64,000 bases of DNA from Dioctria linearis (Eukaryota > Arthropoda > Insecta > Diptera > Asilidae). How positions within the stretch are numbered: position 1 is the stretch's first letter; each line of letters opens with the position of its first letter. The position numbers were made by a program, and so were the translations under genes. The DNA lies in assembly GCA_963930735.1 (NCBI GenBank), contig OZ005741.1, forward strand, positions 143,843,382-143,907,381, read 5' to 3'. The notes below the pieces were generated by a model that searched no databases, was not told the origin of the DNA, and saw only the letters and a program-made list of their open reading frames with translations. Below are positions 33,165-44,149 of the stretch, one piece after another.

Positions 33165-33489
33165 TAAAAGAGAAAAAGAACAGAAGAAAAGAGAAAAAGT
33201 AACTCATACATAAGAAGAAATGTTTATACATCATAAATCCCGGTGAGATATTTTGCATAATAGTACATAGTTGACGTGCTCCTGCTTCTAGTATAGATAC
33301 TTTAATTACCAGTTGTAGTTTCAGTCATTCATAAAGAATTCATGTCATCTAAGCTCAGCACTTTTTTAGCTCTGACATCGTTCTCCTTCAGATTAACATG
33401 GACAATGCCGTTTTTAGTGAAGACAGAGTATTAGTTGATTTAGTTTAATGCCGCCCGCTTGTTCGAATGCAGTAATGAATGCACGCCGC

Positions 33490-34770
33490 TCCTGGTGATA
33501 GAGGAGAGCCAGAGTCCATGAAGCTCTCCAGTCGTTCTAGTAAGGAAGCCAGGAAAGGTTCGACTTTGTTTTGACGCCAGGAAGGTGAACGCAGTCACCA
33601 TGAAGAACGCCTACCCATTACCACAGATAGGACATAGGCGGAATTCTGGGTCGTCTTCCTCCGGCAAAATTCATTACGTGCCTGGACCTGAAACACACAT
33701 TCGGGCAGATCCCGCTAGATCAGTAATCCTGTGAGAAGGACGCTTTCACAGTGCCTGGTCACCCCCTCTATCACTTCACGGTGATGCCGTTGGGACTATG
33801 CAACGCTCCTAAAACAATGTGCTGACTCTTGGATAAAGTCATCCCCTTCGATCTTCGTGGAAAGGTTCTGGTGTACCTGGATGACCTACTGGTCTTGTCA
33901 CAGGACTTTAATTCGAACCTGGCTCTACTGGCGCGATTGGCGGATTGCTTGAAGATGGCCGGTCTCACTATTAACGTCGAGAAGAGCAAATTTTGCATAC
34001 AGGACTAAGAATTTGGGCTTCATAATCGGCAAAAATGGCATAAAAACCGACACTGACAAGGTCGCATCAATACCCGATTACCCGACACCGAAAACGGTTC
34101 TACAAGTTCTAAGACTGTTGGGTATGGCAGGTTGGTATAGGCGCTTTATCTCGAACTACGCCGATTTGACGGCTTCGATAACCGACACGTTGAAAAATCC
34201 TAGCCTGCTTAAGTGGACCTCTGAAACGCAAACGTTTCTTGAGCAGTTGAAGCAAAAGCTCACGTCTGCTCCGTTGCTAGTGAGTCCGGACTACACCAAA
34301 CCATTTGTCATACAATGTGACGCCAGTCAACAAGGCATTGGTGTAGTGCTGATGCAACTGGATGATAATGGTAACGAAAGACCTATTGCATATGTCTCCA
34401 AGAAATTAAATTCAGCTCAACGTAATTACACCGTCACTGAGCAAGAGTGTTTGGCAGCAGTGCTAAGCATCCAGAAATTCCGACCGTTTATAGATCTAAG
34501 AAAGACCTATTGCATATGTCTCCAAGAAATTAAATTCAGCTCAACGTAATTACACCGTCACTGAGCAAGAGTGTTTGGCGGCAGTGCTAAGCATCCAGAA
34601 ATTCCGACCATTTATAGATCTAATGCCGTTCAAGATGTGACGGATCATGCTAGCTTGAAGTGGCTGATGTCCCAAAAGGACCTCAGCGGCAGGCTTGCTC
34701 ATTGGAGTCTGAAGCTTCAGGGTTTTGACTTTACCATTAAACATCAGCCTCAACGTAGTACCTGATGCAT
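33490..34770 (+). pseudogene. pol: RT core and RNase H of element C, second part
   Basis: SSPVVLVRKPGKVRLCFDAR, FTVMPLGLCNAP and VYLDDLLVLS are RT motifs; YLDD is intact at 33874-33885. The thumb (34013 on: FIIGKNGIKTDTDKVASI, MAGWYRRFI) leads to RNase H (PFVIQCDASQQGIGVVLM, NYTVTEQECLAAVLSIQKF, TDHASLKWL). Several stops occur (33490-33840, 34006), and a 124-bp tandem duplication disrupts RNase H. Without it the domain order is complete. Confidence 0.88.
34377..34624 (+). repeat. 124-bp tandem duplication in RNase H
   Basis: 34377-34500 and 34501-34624 are nearly identical (differences such as GGCAGCAG/GGCGGCAG and CCGTTT/CCATTT). The length is not a multiple of three, so it shifts the frame. 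High identity suggests it arose late. Confidence 0.95.
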
Positions 34771-35012
34771 TGTCACGGATATACTGTGACAGTTTGACAA
34801 CCACAGAAGAGACTGGCCCAGAGGTCGCCTTTAGCTCTCCACACTCCGATTCATTGGAGAATGAGGAGTTCAGGCAACGAGTTAAATCGGCCTCAAACAA
34901 GTTACCAGATCTATGTATATACATCCGAACAGTTCCAAGCACGGGAAATCCAGTCCAAGATTAAGAAGCCTGGAAGCTTTGCATTCCGCGGGGGCTCGTC
35001 ACCGCCGCCATT

Positions 35013-36027
35013 TTGAGGGTCCATGAACCGCCACTATCTCCACATGGAGGCAGAGGGAAAACTCTGGAACGCTTACTACGATGCCTGTACTGGCCAAAGA
35101 TGACAGTCGTCGTTAGGAATTATATTGGCTCATGTGACGTGTGTAAAGAAACCAAGGCTCCGATCACACCTATGGGAAAAATGTCTCAGACATAATGACC
35201 AAGGCAGCGAATACATGTCGACTTATTAGTTCCCTAGATCTATAAACGGAAATATTTGTATAATAATTGCTCTTGACCACTTTTCAAAATACCCTGTGTT
35301 GAAGCCGGTTAAGAACACCTCTGCTCGCCAAATTTACCAGTTCGCGGAAGCTGAGCTATTCCACATATTTGGAGTTCCAGAAACGATAGTAACAGACAAT
35401 GGATCCCAATTTCGGTTCGCTAACTTTGCAAAATTATTAGAGATATACGGTGCACACCATCTCCGAACCGCGGTATACTCACCACAAGCGAATGCATCTG
35501 AGCGAGTCAACAGGTCCATACTATCGGGAATCCGAGCATGTCTCACCAGTGAACACGATAAATGGGACGAGAAATTAAGCCACATTGATAGTTCCTTAAC
35601 GAGCTCAATACAACAAGCGACCGGATTCTCCCCATATAAGGTACTTTGCGGAGTTTAAATGGTGGAACACGCCAGTTCTTATAACTTGCTGAAAACGCTA
35701 GGTACATTGAGCCAACCCATGGCATTAGACGAGACCGACAAAGCGCAGTCAATTCGTGGTAAAATCCAAGAAACCCAGATCCATGTGTTCGACGAGGGAA
35801 CAAAGAATTATAGCCTGCGCTCAAAACCAGTAGATTTTAAGATAGGTCAAGCGGTGTATAGAAGGAATTTCATGCAAAGGAGTTTCCAGAACCAAGTCAG
35901 TGCCAAGTTAGGACGGAAATTTCTCAAGTGTCGTATAAAAGCAAGAAAAGGTAACTCGCTGTACGAGTTGGAAGATCTGCAAGGAAAGTCAGTAGGGGTC
36001 TACCATGCGAAAGAAATTAAGCCTTAA
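35013..36027 (+). pseudogene. pol: Integrase of element C
   Basis: The zinc finger reads VHEPPLSPHGG ... SCDVCKETKA. The first Asp region is damaged (about 35195-35240, with a stop). ELFHIFGVPETIVTDNGSQF and SPQANASERVNRS supply the other catalytic residues. One in-frame TAA at 35656-35658 separates the core from the C-terminal domain (GQAVYRRNFMQRSFQNQ, LYELEDLQGKSVGVYHAKEI), which ends at 36027. It is the most complete of the three integrases and very close to fragment A. Confidence 0.88.
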
Positions 36028-36591
36028 GAGCTGCTTGAGGTAACTGGAGAATCTGGTAAGAGTCACGTCGAGAAAAGTCCTTAAATCTCGGTAGCCCTAA
36101 GAAAGCATCCGGCAAGCGTCACTTGTAAATTATAGGTTATCGCGAAGCCCTCTTATTGCCTCGTCAATGGTGGGTGATATACATGTTGCAGTTCAAACAA
36201 GCAATCATATCTCAACCCATTTAGGATTAGATAAATTCGTTCTAATCCCTTCCGGATTAGCCTCAGTACGAGGATTTTTCTTTTCTGTCTTTTCTTCATC
36301 ATTTCCTTAATCTGCGGAGGTATGGCTGAAAATTGTAAAGAGCGATGATCCTTTTAACATATTTCCACTAGTTATGAGTGGATAGCTCCCTACTACTCCC
36401 TTTAGACTAGTCTCATGATGAGGTGTTTCTTTTCTGTCTCGTCTCATGGGTAATGAAGGGTCGTGGGTTGAGCCACATATTGGGCGCCCGCGGGGATGAG
36501 GCTTATTGTTACAAACGGCTAGGTCAGCGAGTACTACACTGGACCATCTTTGATGGCCTTTGACAACCGGAGGGAGTCAACGCCTCTGCCC
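36028..36591 (+). repeat. 3' untranslated repeats of element C with tRNA-Lys-like halves
   Basis: About two copies of the 150-bp unit seen after integrase A (36207-36450). GGGTCGTGGGTTGAGCC ... TTGGGCGCC follows (36461-36490), and about 25 bases on, CGGCTAGGTCAGCGAG. No coding. Confidence 0.75.
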
Positions 36592-39108
36592 TGTAATTGT
36601 CGCATGTGGACTTGGTGGCAGTAAGGAGATACCAAGTGTAATCACGGCAAGCCGCCCATGTGAGCTTACCCTGACCTCTAGCCGTCAGAGCTGTCAGCGG
36701 AACGACACACGCAACTGAGAAATCGGGCTGAGCAGAATGCCCGAAGGAGTGACGGCGGCCATTCGGTGAAAAACAAGTTGAGAGATAGAAGGCGGTTTTA
36801 GGCAGAAAACGAAATTGCTGCTGGCAGAACAATTTTTTTACGAAAGTAAAAAATGAAAAATATTGCTATAAGTAGGTAACTTCGCAGAAACAACAACACA
36901 AAAAGGAATTCAAGAAGGAAAATCCGAGATTAGCGGAAATTTTGGATAGAAGAATATGGGGACACCTGCGTGAAGCTCGCTTTCCCCTAAACAAAAGCAA
37001 GATAGGTACCGACTGAAAGCTTTTCATGTTATGATTTAGAATAATTTGGTTTCAAACGATTTGCTGGAAGTTTTAAAATTCGTGCAAGAAGAAAAATTTC
37101 GGAAGAGACAAGACAAACTCCCCTCCAATTTGTACAAAATATCCACGCTGCAAAGTGTTTTATTATATCACATTTAAATATTAAAAATTAATATGAAACT
37201 GCTAAAAAAATAAAAAAAAGATGAACAATATTCAATTCACTTCATGCGTCGCCACGCAGCAAAACGCCCACATTAATATCGCGGGGCACTAGTATAATCG
37301 ACAGATATCATTATTAAATTTCTTTTCGAACATAAAGTCAAATGGTTCCAAACGACGCAACGCTGCAAAGGATTTTAGTATATTATATTTACCTGACATT
37401 CTTGCAAATTTTTTAGAAAAACCGAATAATATCCCACGGGCTGTATGCGTCGTCATGCAGCAAAGTGGTTAAATTTATATTGTGGGACTCTAATGTAATT
37501 ATAAGAAATTCATATTAATTTTTTTTTCAAATGAACGATATTTAAGCTGCTTCATACGTGGTAAAACTGCAAAGTGCTTTACTATATCACCTTTTCATGA
37601 TGTTATAGCGAATTGGTCAGGAAAAAGGGAGAACAATAGTCAATTTGCTTCATACGTCGCCAGCAGCTATCAAGTTATATTGTAGACCTCTATTATATAC
37701 ACATAAAATCATAGTAATACTGTAGGGTGCGGGACTCTGTTATATTACTATGCTATTACTACTGAAAATTTGAACGAGTTTACGACTTAATTGTCCCACA
37801 CGTCGCACCGCTGCAAGGTGCTTCAACTTACAAGGTGGGACCAAATTAGATTGAATTGAGAAGAGTGTTACAACTCCTACAATCGTTGTACAATCGAACA
37901 ATTGAAACGCGTATCACGCATCTTCGAATTGGATGAGAAAAAAAACAAAGGCTATTGAAATTTAGTATATAATTAATTTTTTTTATTGATTAGCTAGGTT
38001 GATTTAGTAATAAGATGGCGACCATATTTTCATAGCGGTTGGGTAGTAGCTGGAAATTATAATTCTTTAAGAATTAATATTACAACTGTAGAAAAACGGA
38101 CACCAACAAAAAAAAAACAAAGGAGAAGAAAACCTCACATGTGTACCGGCACCCAACGGGATAGGTGATTTAATAGTAACTTTTAGAGGCAGCAATAGCA
38201 TATTAACAGTGCGCCATACTTCGGCAGGCTTTCTTGTGCGACTTACTCACGAATAGAAGAGTTTAATAGAACGTAAAATTTGTTTTCCCGGTGCTACCCC
38301 CTTTGGGTGACGCTGATTTATCGCCTAATTATTTTCTATATCATCTAGGTCTAGAATGCTACGTGGGTGAATTTAAGATATATACAAAAAAAAAGCAAAC
38401 AGAATACCTGACTGTACGGCTACTCTACGGGGGTAAACTTCGGATATAAAACACAAAAAAAGTAAACAGAAAACCTGATTCTGCGGCCACTCTACGGGGG
38501 TGAATATAAGATATAAAACAAAACAAAAAGTAAACAGAATACCAGATTGTGCGGCTACCGTACGGGGGTGAATTTAAGATATAAAACACAAAAAGAAAAA
38601 AAAGGGGAATTAAAGGAACAAGGTTGCATCATGTCGGACTTTAAAAATTAGAATACATACTATGGAATAAGAAAGCGGTTAGTTTCTCTTCTCTTTTCTC
38701 TCCCCGAGTCTTTCTCTTCCCTCTAACAGGTGCCCACAAAAGGGACATCGCAAACTAACTGCGAGTGGTGTCGTGGGCGGTAGGGGACGGCAAACAGGGA
38801 TCTTAACATCTGGTCCTCTTTGAGTTCTTCGGGTGAGTGATGGATGAGGCCACTTCAGGACCGATGTGTGGTGCTTATATAATATATAATATATAATTTC
38901 TCCAGAGTAGGTCACGTTCTACTTTCCGGATTCCTTTGTAAGCACGATACTTTTTGTTTATGGGTAAGTGACAGGTAGGTCTGCTCCACTTAGACCGAGG
39001 TGCTGGCGTGCCGGCCGGCGAAGCTATCACAAAGTGAGCTGTCAGCTATCACTGGCAATAGGACTTCACGTCCTCCGGCCCTCACTTTCTGCACATGGAT
39101 CCATAACA
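36592..39108 (+). repeat. 3' LTR of element C, 2517 bp
   Basis: It starts TGTAATTGTCGCATG (a decayed TGTTATGG start) and ends GGATCCATAACA. It parallels the 5' LTR without the 2.1-kb insert, but has three copies of the CTACGGGGGTGAA-type unit near 38360-38580 where the 5' LTR has two. Numerous substitutions between the two LTRs indicate an old insertion. Confidence 0.88.
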
Positions 39109-39580
39109 ATGTAGAATAAAGTTATCAGTTATTATTCCAACCGCAGTAGAGCTCGCGTGTTTTTTTTTTTTTTATATCCTAGCCAATTAATTTTTCAGGC
39201 AACCTTTTTGTGAACAGATCTGCTTGTCATTGGTATATCGATAAAGGCATCGGTTATACCATCAACATAAAGTCAAAGTGCAATACTTTGACAATACCAG
39301 GGCAAAAAAATGCTTTTGTATAAACATAGGGCCTGGTCACAAACACAGGAATGGAATTTAATTTCATAATAATTAAATTAATATGTAATAGCCCCTTCTT
39401 GAGGAAATTTTCCATTTAATTTCTAAACAATTTTTTGTACTACTGGATAAATATTAATTTCTTTTATCTACTCGATGTACCTAACGTTGTAATGTAGCTT
39501 AAGCTGAGGTTCTTTAATAAACGTTTTTCTATTCTATTCTATTCTAATTCAGGAAATCCTCTATAAATGCTTATAATTAT
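39109..39580. other. Flank of element C, no gene
   Basis: AT-rich, with a long T run near 39160 and a short (TTCTA)n tract at about 39525-39545. No coding signal. Confidence 0.5.
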
Positions 39581-40440
39581 CAGGTTCGCAAAATGCTTTA
39601 AAAATGCCAACAACAAAAGCCCTAGGTTGGATTATATCAAATAAATTTTGAACGCATCGCGACATTATCCAGAAATTTGAGCCTCTAGTGATTGATATAG
39701 GTGTTCAATCAATATTAAAAGACGGATACAAAGCAAAAATTTGTGGACCAACATTTTGTTCTAAGGAATCCAGCATTTTGTGCAAGTAATTTTCTACTCC
39801 AAAATGAGGATATTGACCATTGTCTAATGGTTTTATATGTGATTTTTCTGTGTTTTTCTGGTGTGAGTTTTCTGGTGTTGATAGTAATGTTCTGCATCCC
39901 GTGGAAAATGTCAAATATACTCTTCTGCTAGAATTTTTAATAATTTTGACAAATGTGTATGTTGAATATTACAACATGTGGCACATTTCATAAGCTTTGA
40001 GGCTACAGTGTCAGTTAAATGTGTTATTTCGTCAAATGCTATTGTTAGTACATCATCGTAAGTAGCAGGTTTCTTTAGGGTTGAAGCTAGTGTCAGCTTG
40101 ATATGCTGTTTCGTTAAAAATTATTATTGCTCCGTCATCGTAAGTTACAAGCTCAACAATAAGTTTATTATTATCCATATTCATCTGTTTAAACTACATA
40201 AAAATTGGAAGAGCGAAATTATAAATACCAAATTTCTGCTAAATTTATTATTTCTTACTAAAATCGTTTCAATATACTTCACTTGTAGAAGATACACCAT
40301 TAACATTTTTATTTTTGGTCTTAGAAAAATATGGATGTTCTTCATTTTTCCTTTTCTGTGAATTTTTTTGCTGGGAAATATGCTGAAATTTCACAATTTT
40401 TCACCCTGGTTTTCTTTTCGGCATAGCTACATTTCTATTT
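39580..40440 (-). pseudogene. Unrecognised Cys/His-containing coding remnant
   Basis: On the minus strand between about 40090 and 39900 an open stretch reads DDVLTIAFDEITHLTDTV, then KLMKCATCCNIQHTHLSKLL, with protein-like composition and a possible zinc site (C-x2-CC ... H-x-H). Downstream, in broken frames, HLYQSLEAQISG is also protein-like. Many stops interrupt the rest. Likely a dead transposon or viral-like gene; family not recognised. Confidence 0.35.
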
Positions 40441-40694
40441 TTTTGTATATTACGTCTTATTCTATGACATTTATTATACTTTAATCAACGTATAAAAATA
40501 ATCTGTGGCTACTGGGTTTGACCTGTCAAAGTAGACGCTCCTGTATTTCAGTCCTGCATAAGTACATAATAAGTGTATAAGTGCCTATTATAAATACCAA
40601 CAATCTTATGAAAATAATATAGTTTTAATACTGCTCCATTACCGTACCAGTATAGATATACATATTTTGTTTATATTAAACAATTTAACATCCT

Positions 40695-40745
40695 CTCTTA
40701 TAAGCTAGTTGGCTAGGAATCTGAGGGTCGGCGGTTCAATTCCGG
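40695..40745 (+). repeat. tRNA-like sequence, possibly a SINE head
   Basis: GGGTCGGCGGTTCAATTCCGG contains a good polymerase III B box (GGTTCAATTCC) with T-arm-like flanks. TAGTTGGCTAGGAATC upstream is A-box-like. Spacing is too short for a full tRNA, so a decayed tRNA or tRNA-derived SINE remnant is likelier. Confidence 0.35.
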
Positions 40746-40749
40746 TAAG

Positions 40750-41390
40750 CAAATTGAAATTAGCATTCTTGTGCTAAAATACGAAAATTATATAATAATA
40801 CATAAATGTATTAATTACAGAGTATATTAAAAAAAAGGAGTTTCTTCCTCAAATTTCAACAAATTTTAAAATTATTTATATTATGTCCACTTTTCAATGA
40901 TTTTAAATTGCCATAGTGACCTATATTTTAGTATTGAATAAACACTGAAGCAATATCATTTAAAACTGAATGGTGATTGTACAACCACTAGAAGGGTATT
41001 GTGTAAGTATTGTATACATAATTGCTGAATGAGTTTGCATTTAATACTGGAAAGGTATTAAAAATTACATTTGAGCAAAAACAAATCGTTCGCAAATACG
41101 GATTTTTGATATTTATATGAGTTCTAGAATTTGTGAATATCTGTACAGTTCCGGAAATACCCTGGACGTTTCAGTACTGAGAGGTGAAAGAAATCCATGC
41201 AGAGTACCGCTCAAATTTCTTCATGTTGCTCGGGCCTCCACTCAGCTACTTTTAGCTCATGGTTTTGGGTGCCTAGAAAACGTAATATTGCGTCGGCAGA
41301 CATATCTATTCTCTCAGGAAAATAGCCAACTAGTGTCTTTGCGCGAGGAATAGCATATTCCTCTACCGCCCTTACAGTTGGTCATTGTCC
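40750..41390. other. No supported gene
   Basis: AT-rich. A 78-codon frame at 41117-41353 starts with ATG and has fair composition but no recognisable motif. It may belong to the decayed 3' side of the neighbouring non-LTR copy. Confidence 0.4.
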
Positions 41391-42317
41391 CATGGTGTTA
41401 ACTCACCCGCTCTCCGCATCAATCATTCTGAAGTAGCCTTGTCAGAGTAGATGAGAACTAGCCCTCCTGGTCTAGCACTGTAGCCAAGTAATGCTTGAGC
41501 CGGTCATTCTCCATCTCCACTATCTTACCCAGGACTGCCTTCCATACAGATCTAATTTGATCTGCTGTGAGTATTTCATCTGAGAAGTTGGCTGAGAGAA
41601 TGTCCATCTTCGCGCCTACTACAACTAGCTTGGAAGAGAGGAACCTGGGAGCCGTCTCCTTTTTGAACAGCTCCTGCTTTCTTTCTTTGTCTTCAACATG
41701 TTGATCTCCCATCCTTTTTACTTGTACAGGCTTAAGGATAGAGTCTTCTGAATGATGACATTTGTATCCCTTTTTGTTCTCTTTAATTGGTCTTAGAGCA
41801 AGCTCAGGAGAATCAGCTTGGCAGTCCCCGTGTTTTACCAGACATCTAAACCTTTTTTAGCCGCTACGCTCATCTTCCTGCTTTTACCTTTTGATTCCCT
41901 TTTGGAGCTTATTGGACCCTTATCGGATTCGTTTTGGCCCCTGATGGATCCTTTTAAGTCCTCATCGAAAGTCTGGATACGTTTCGGATCGTCTGGCCTC
42001 ACCTCATCGAGGAGTTCTTTGTCGACCAACCATTGCAGAATCTCTTCACTGTCCGACCGTGAGATTAGTTCGACGTCCTCATCCTCCTCCATCGTTGTAA
42101 GACACATTCACGCACTACCATTTTCCGGATGCTCCGTATTCAGTCAGGCATCTAGCTACATCACAGGGGATGTCGCCAGCTGCCTGTGCAGGAACACCTC
42201 TGTCAGGTTGTGAATCTTCGTCACGTACGGACTGTCTTGAGACTTGCATGGCAAGGTCCTCCCATGATGTGGCGGTAATATAGTTAATCATATTATACTC
42301 ACCTTGCTCCCAATTTC
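41390..42317 (-). mobile_element. I/LOA-like non-LTR element, left copy: 5' region and ORF1
   Basis: On the minus strand, MEEDEDVELISRSDSEEILQWL (from about 42092) opens an acidic ORF1 with a Lys/Ser-rich stretch. After a frame change comes ERKQELFKKETAPRFLSSKL and a helical segment (41712-41458). The first 190 bases (42317-42130) match, in inverted orientation, the start of the plus-strand copy. ORF2 is absent, so this copy is cut at about 41390. Confidence 0.6.
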
Positions 42318-42794
42318 AACATTAGGAATACTAATGTGTGAATGGGAACGAGGTGGGCTTAATGCGAACTACGTTAACGCCACATCAGTGGAGAACCTTA
42401 CTACGCAAATCTCTCTCTCAAGACCGTCCGTACTTGACATACAGTCACATCCTGCCCGAGGTGTTCTTGCACAGGCAGATGGCGCCATCCCCTGGGGTGA
42501 GCCAGATGCCTGACTGAATACGGCGGATCTAAAGAGGAAAACTCGATTAAACCCTTAATCTCAGGTGTAAACAATCGTGCCTATAGGATAAATGGCACTG
42601 TGTGAGTGTGTCTTGTAACGATAAACTCTGAATACCAGGCGACCTCCAGTTTCAACTTAGCTTTCCCACGGTATACGAATCTCTGCCGTGGGTGACTCTA
42701 CTTTCTTCGTAACTCGTGAGAACCACATGGAAAACGTAGTTAAGATGAGGAGGGTGGTGCCCCTCCCCATGTACCAAGAAGGAAAACAGCTGCT

Positions 42795-43139
42795 ATGCCT
42801 CAAATAGTAGACGTAGAAGACGACCAGCTCATACAACAGGACTTCGAAGGTGCCAAACGTGAGCTCAAAGTAGCTGAGTGGAAGGTCTTAAGGAAAGTGA
42901 CTGAAGGGGTTGTCTCACAAGTCACTCTCTCAGTGGACCACTGCTCGGCGGAAAGGCTCAAGAAGTTAAACATTAAGTTTAACTTCCTTTTTGGGCAGGT
43001 GCAGCTTAGACCGAAAGGAGACCTAAAGCTGCAAAAGGAGCAAGGTAGAACAGCAGAGGCCAACCTAGAGGCTGAGGCGTCCAAGACTGCACTTCGGCCA
43101 ACTGGCCTAGCAGCTGCGCTCACCTCAACCTCAGCATAA
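42795..43139 (+). pseudogene. ORF1 remnant of the right non-LTR copy
   Basis: A 114-codon frame rich in Lys, Glu and Ala, largely helical (DDQLIQQDFEGAKRELKVAE; KLNIKFNFLFGQVQLRPKGD). It sits between the 5' region and ORF2, where these elements carry an RNA-binding Gag-like ORF1. No zinc knuckle is visible in it. Confidence 0.5.
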
Positions 43140-43364
43140 ACCTCGAGAGTAATACCGGGGCTGCCCAGAGGTGAGCAACAGGCTGCCCAATACTGCTGGG
43201 GAGCAGACAGTGGTTAAATTAAAACCGCCAGGCAAAACCACAGTACCCCCAAGCTTCTATTAAAATGGGCCAAAGCCCTTAAAGGGAGACCAAGGGGAAA
43301 ACTAGGAGGGGCTCGAAAAGGGAACGAAAAATCCCAAAAAAAAGGTCATCCTTAAAGACAGAAA

Positions 43365-43930
43365 GCAGGAGTGATATTAAGCTACTCCAAGTGAATCTTC
43401 ATCATGCAAAAGCTGCCTCAGATGTGCTTAGCAGAAGATTCAAGAACCCTAACTAATAGAGGGAATGAACCAACATTCTGCTACGCCATTTGTCAATAAG
43501 TGCGGGACTTAACACTCATTAGCACAAATATGGCGGATGCCATTGCAAACTGGCATGTTACAAGCGTGGCCTCCATATCCGGCCTCCTCTATGCAAAACG
43601 AGGAAATAAGAGTTCCACGTTTCACTGATTGGAATTCCTACAGAGAATACATTCAGCATGGGTCTAGAGGAACTCGAACCGGTCAAATCCCACATGCATA
43701 GACTGATCATCTGCTCTTATGAACAAAGTTAACGTGTTAAACAAAGGGAAATAATGCGGGCTGTGCCCTGGTGGAACAGCGAACTAGATAGATTAAGAGC
43801 CAACTCTAGAAAGCTCTTCAACAAGGCAAAAACAACATGTGCTTGAAATAAAAACAAGCGCGCCTTGACTGAATAAAATAAAGAGCATAGAAAAGCCAAA
43901 AGAAGAACTTAGAGAAATCTCTGCGAGGGT
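43365..43930 (+). pseudogene. Non-LTR ORF2 endonuclease remnants
   Basis: DIKLLQVNLHHAKAASDVL (about 43374-43430) is the canonical start of the APE nuclease in the I/LOA group. Later pieces GLEELEPVKSHMH (near 43660) and VPWWNSELDRLRANSRKLF (near 43765-43830, the PWW linker to RT) are in different frames. Heavily decayed. Confidence 0.7.
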
Positions 43931-44149
43931 ATTGATGATCTACCCACAAGTGCAAGACTTCAAAGAGTTCTCTCTAAGGATCACACCAATAGTATTGGTT
44001 TTTAAAAAAAGTCGATGGCAGGTACACGAGTAGCCGGGAATAAACAGTAAATTTGTTATTACAAACTCATTTTCCCGATTTGAGAGCTATGCAAGATGAT
44101 GACGAAATCCCTGGAGAGCTAAGACCTGAATGCAGGCCTTCCAATAGGA

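Larger units (their letters stand above)
30063..33480 (-). mobile_element. Jockey/CR1-like non-LTR retrotransposon inserted in RT of element C
   Basis: A minus-strand element lies between the two halves of the Gypsy RT, so it inserted after element C. It has endonuclease and RT but no LTR. Its 3' side (30080-30410) is very A-rich on the plus strand (T-rich on its own strand), and there is no clear poly(A) tail at 30063. Exact ends and target duplication could not be fixed. Confidence 0.75.
20508..39108 (+). mobile_element. Element C: near-complete Ulysses/Osvaldo-like Ty3/Gypsy retrotransposon
   Basis: The order is 5' LTR (20508-25313), primer sites, leader, gag (27355-28960), protease (29526-29849), RT/RNase H (29850-34770, interrupted), integrase (35013-36027), 3' untranslated repeats and 3' LTR (36592-39108). 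Long LTRs beginning TGTTATGG and ending CCATAACA, a tRNA-Lys primer site and no env match what is known of Ulysses and Osvaldo in Drosophila. Two insertions lie inside: one in the 5' LTR and one in RT. No 4-6 bp target duplication is visible, because the left flank is the end of another LTR. Confidence 0.85.
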
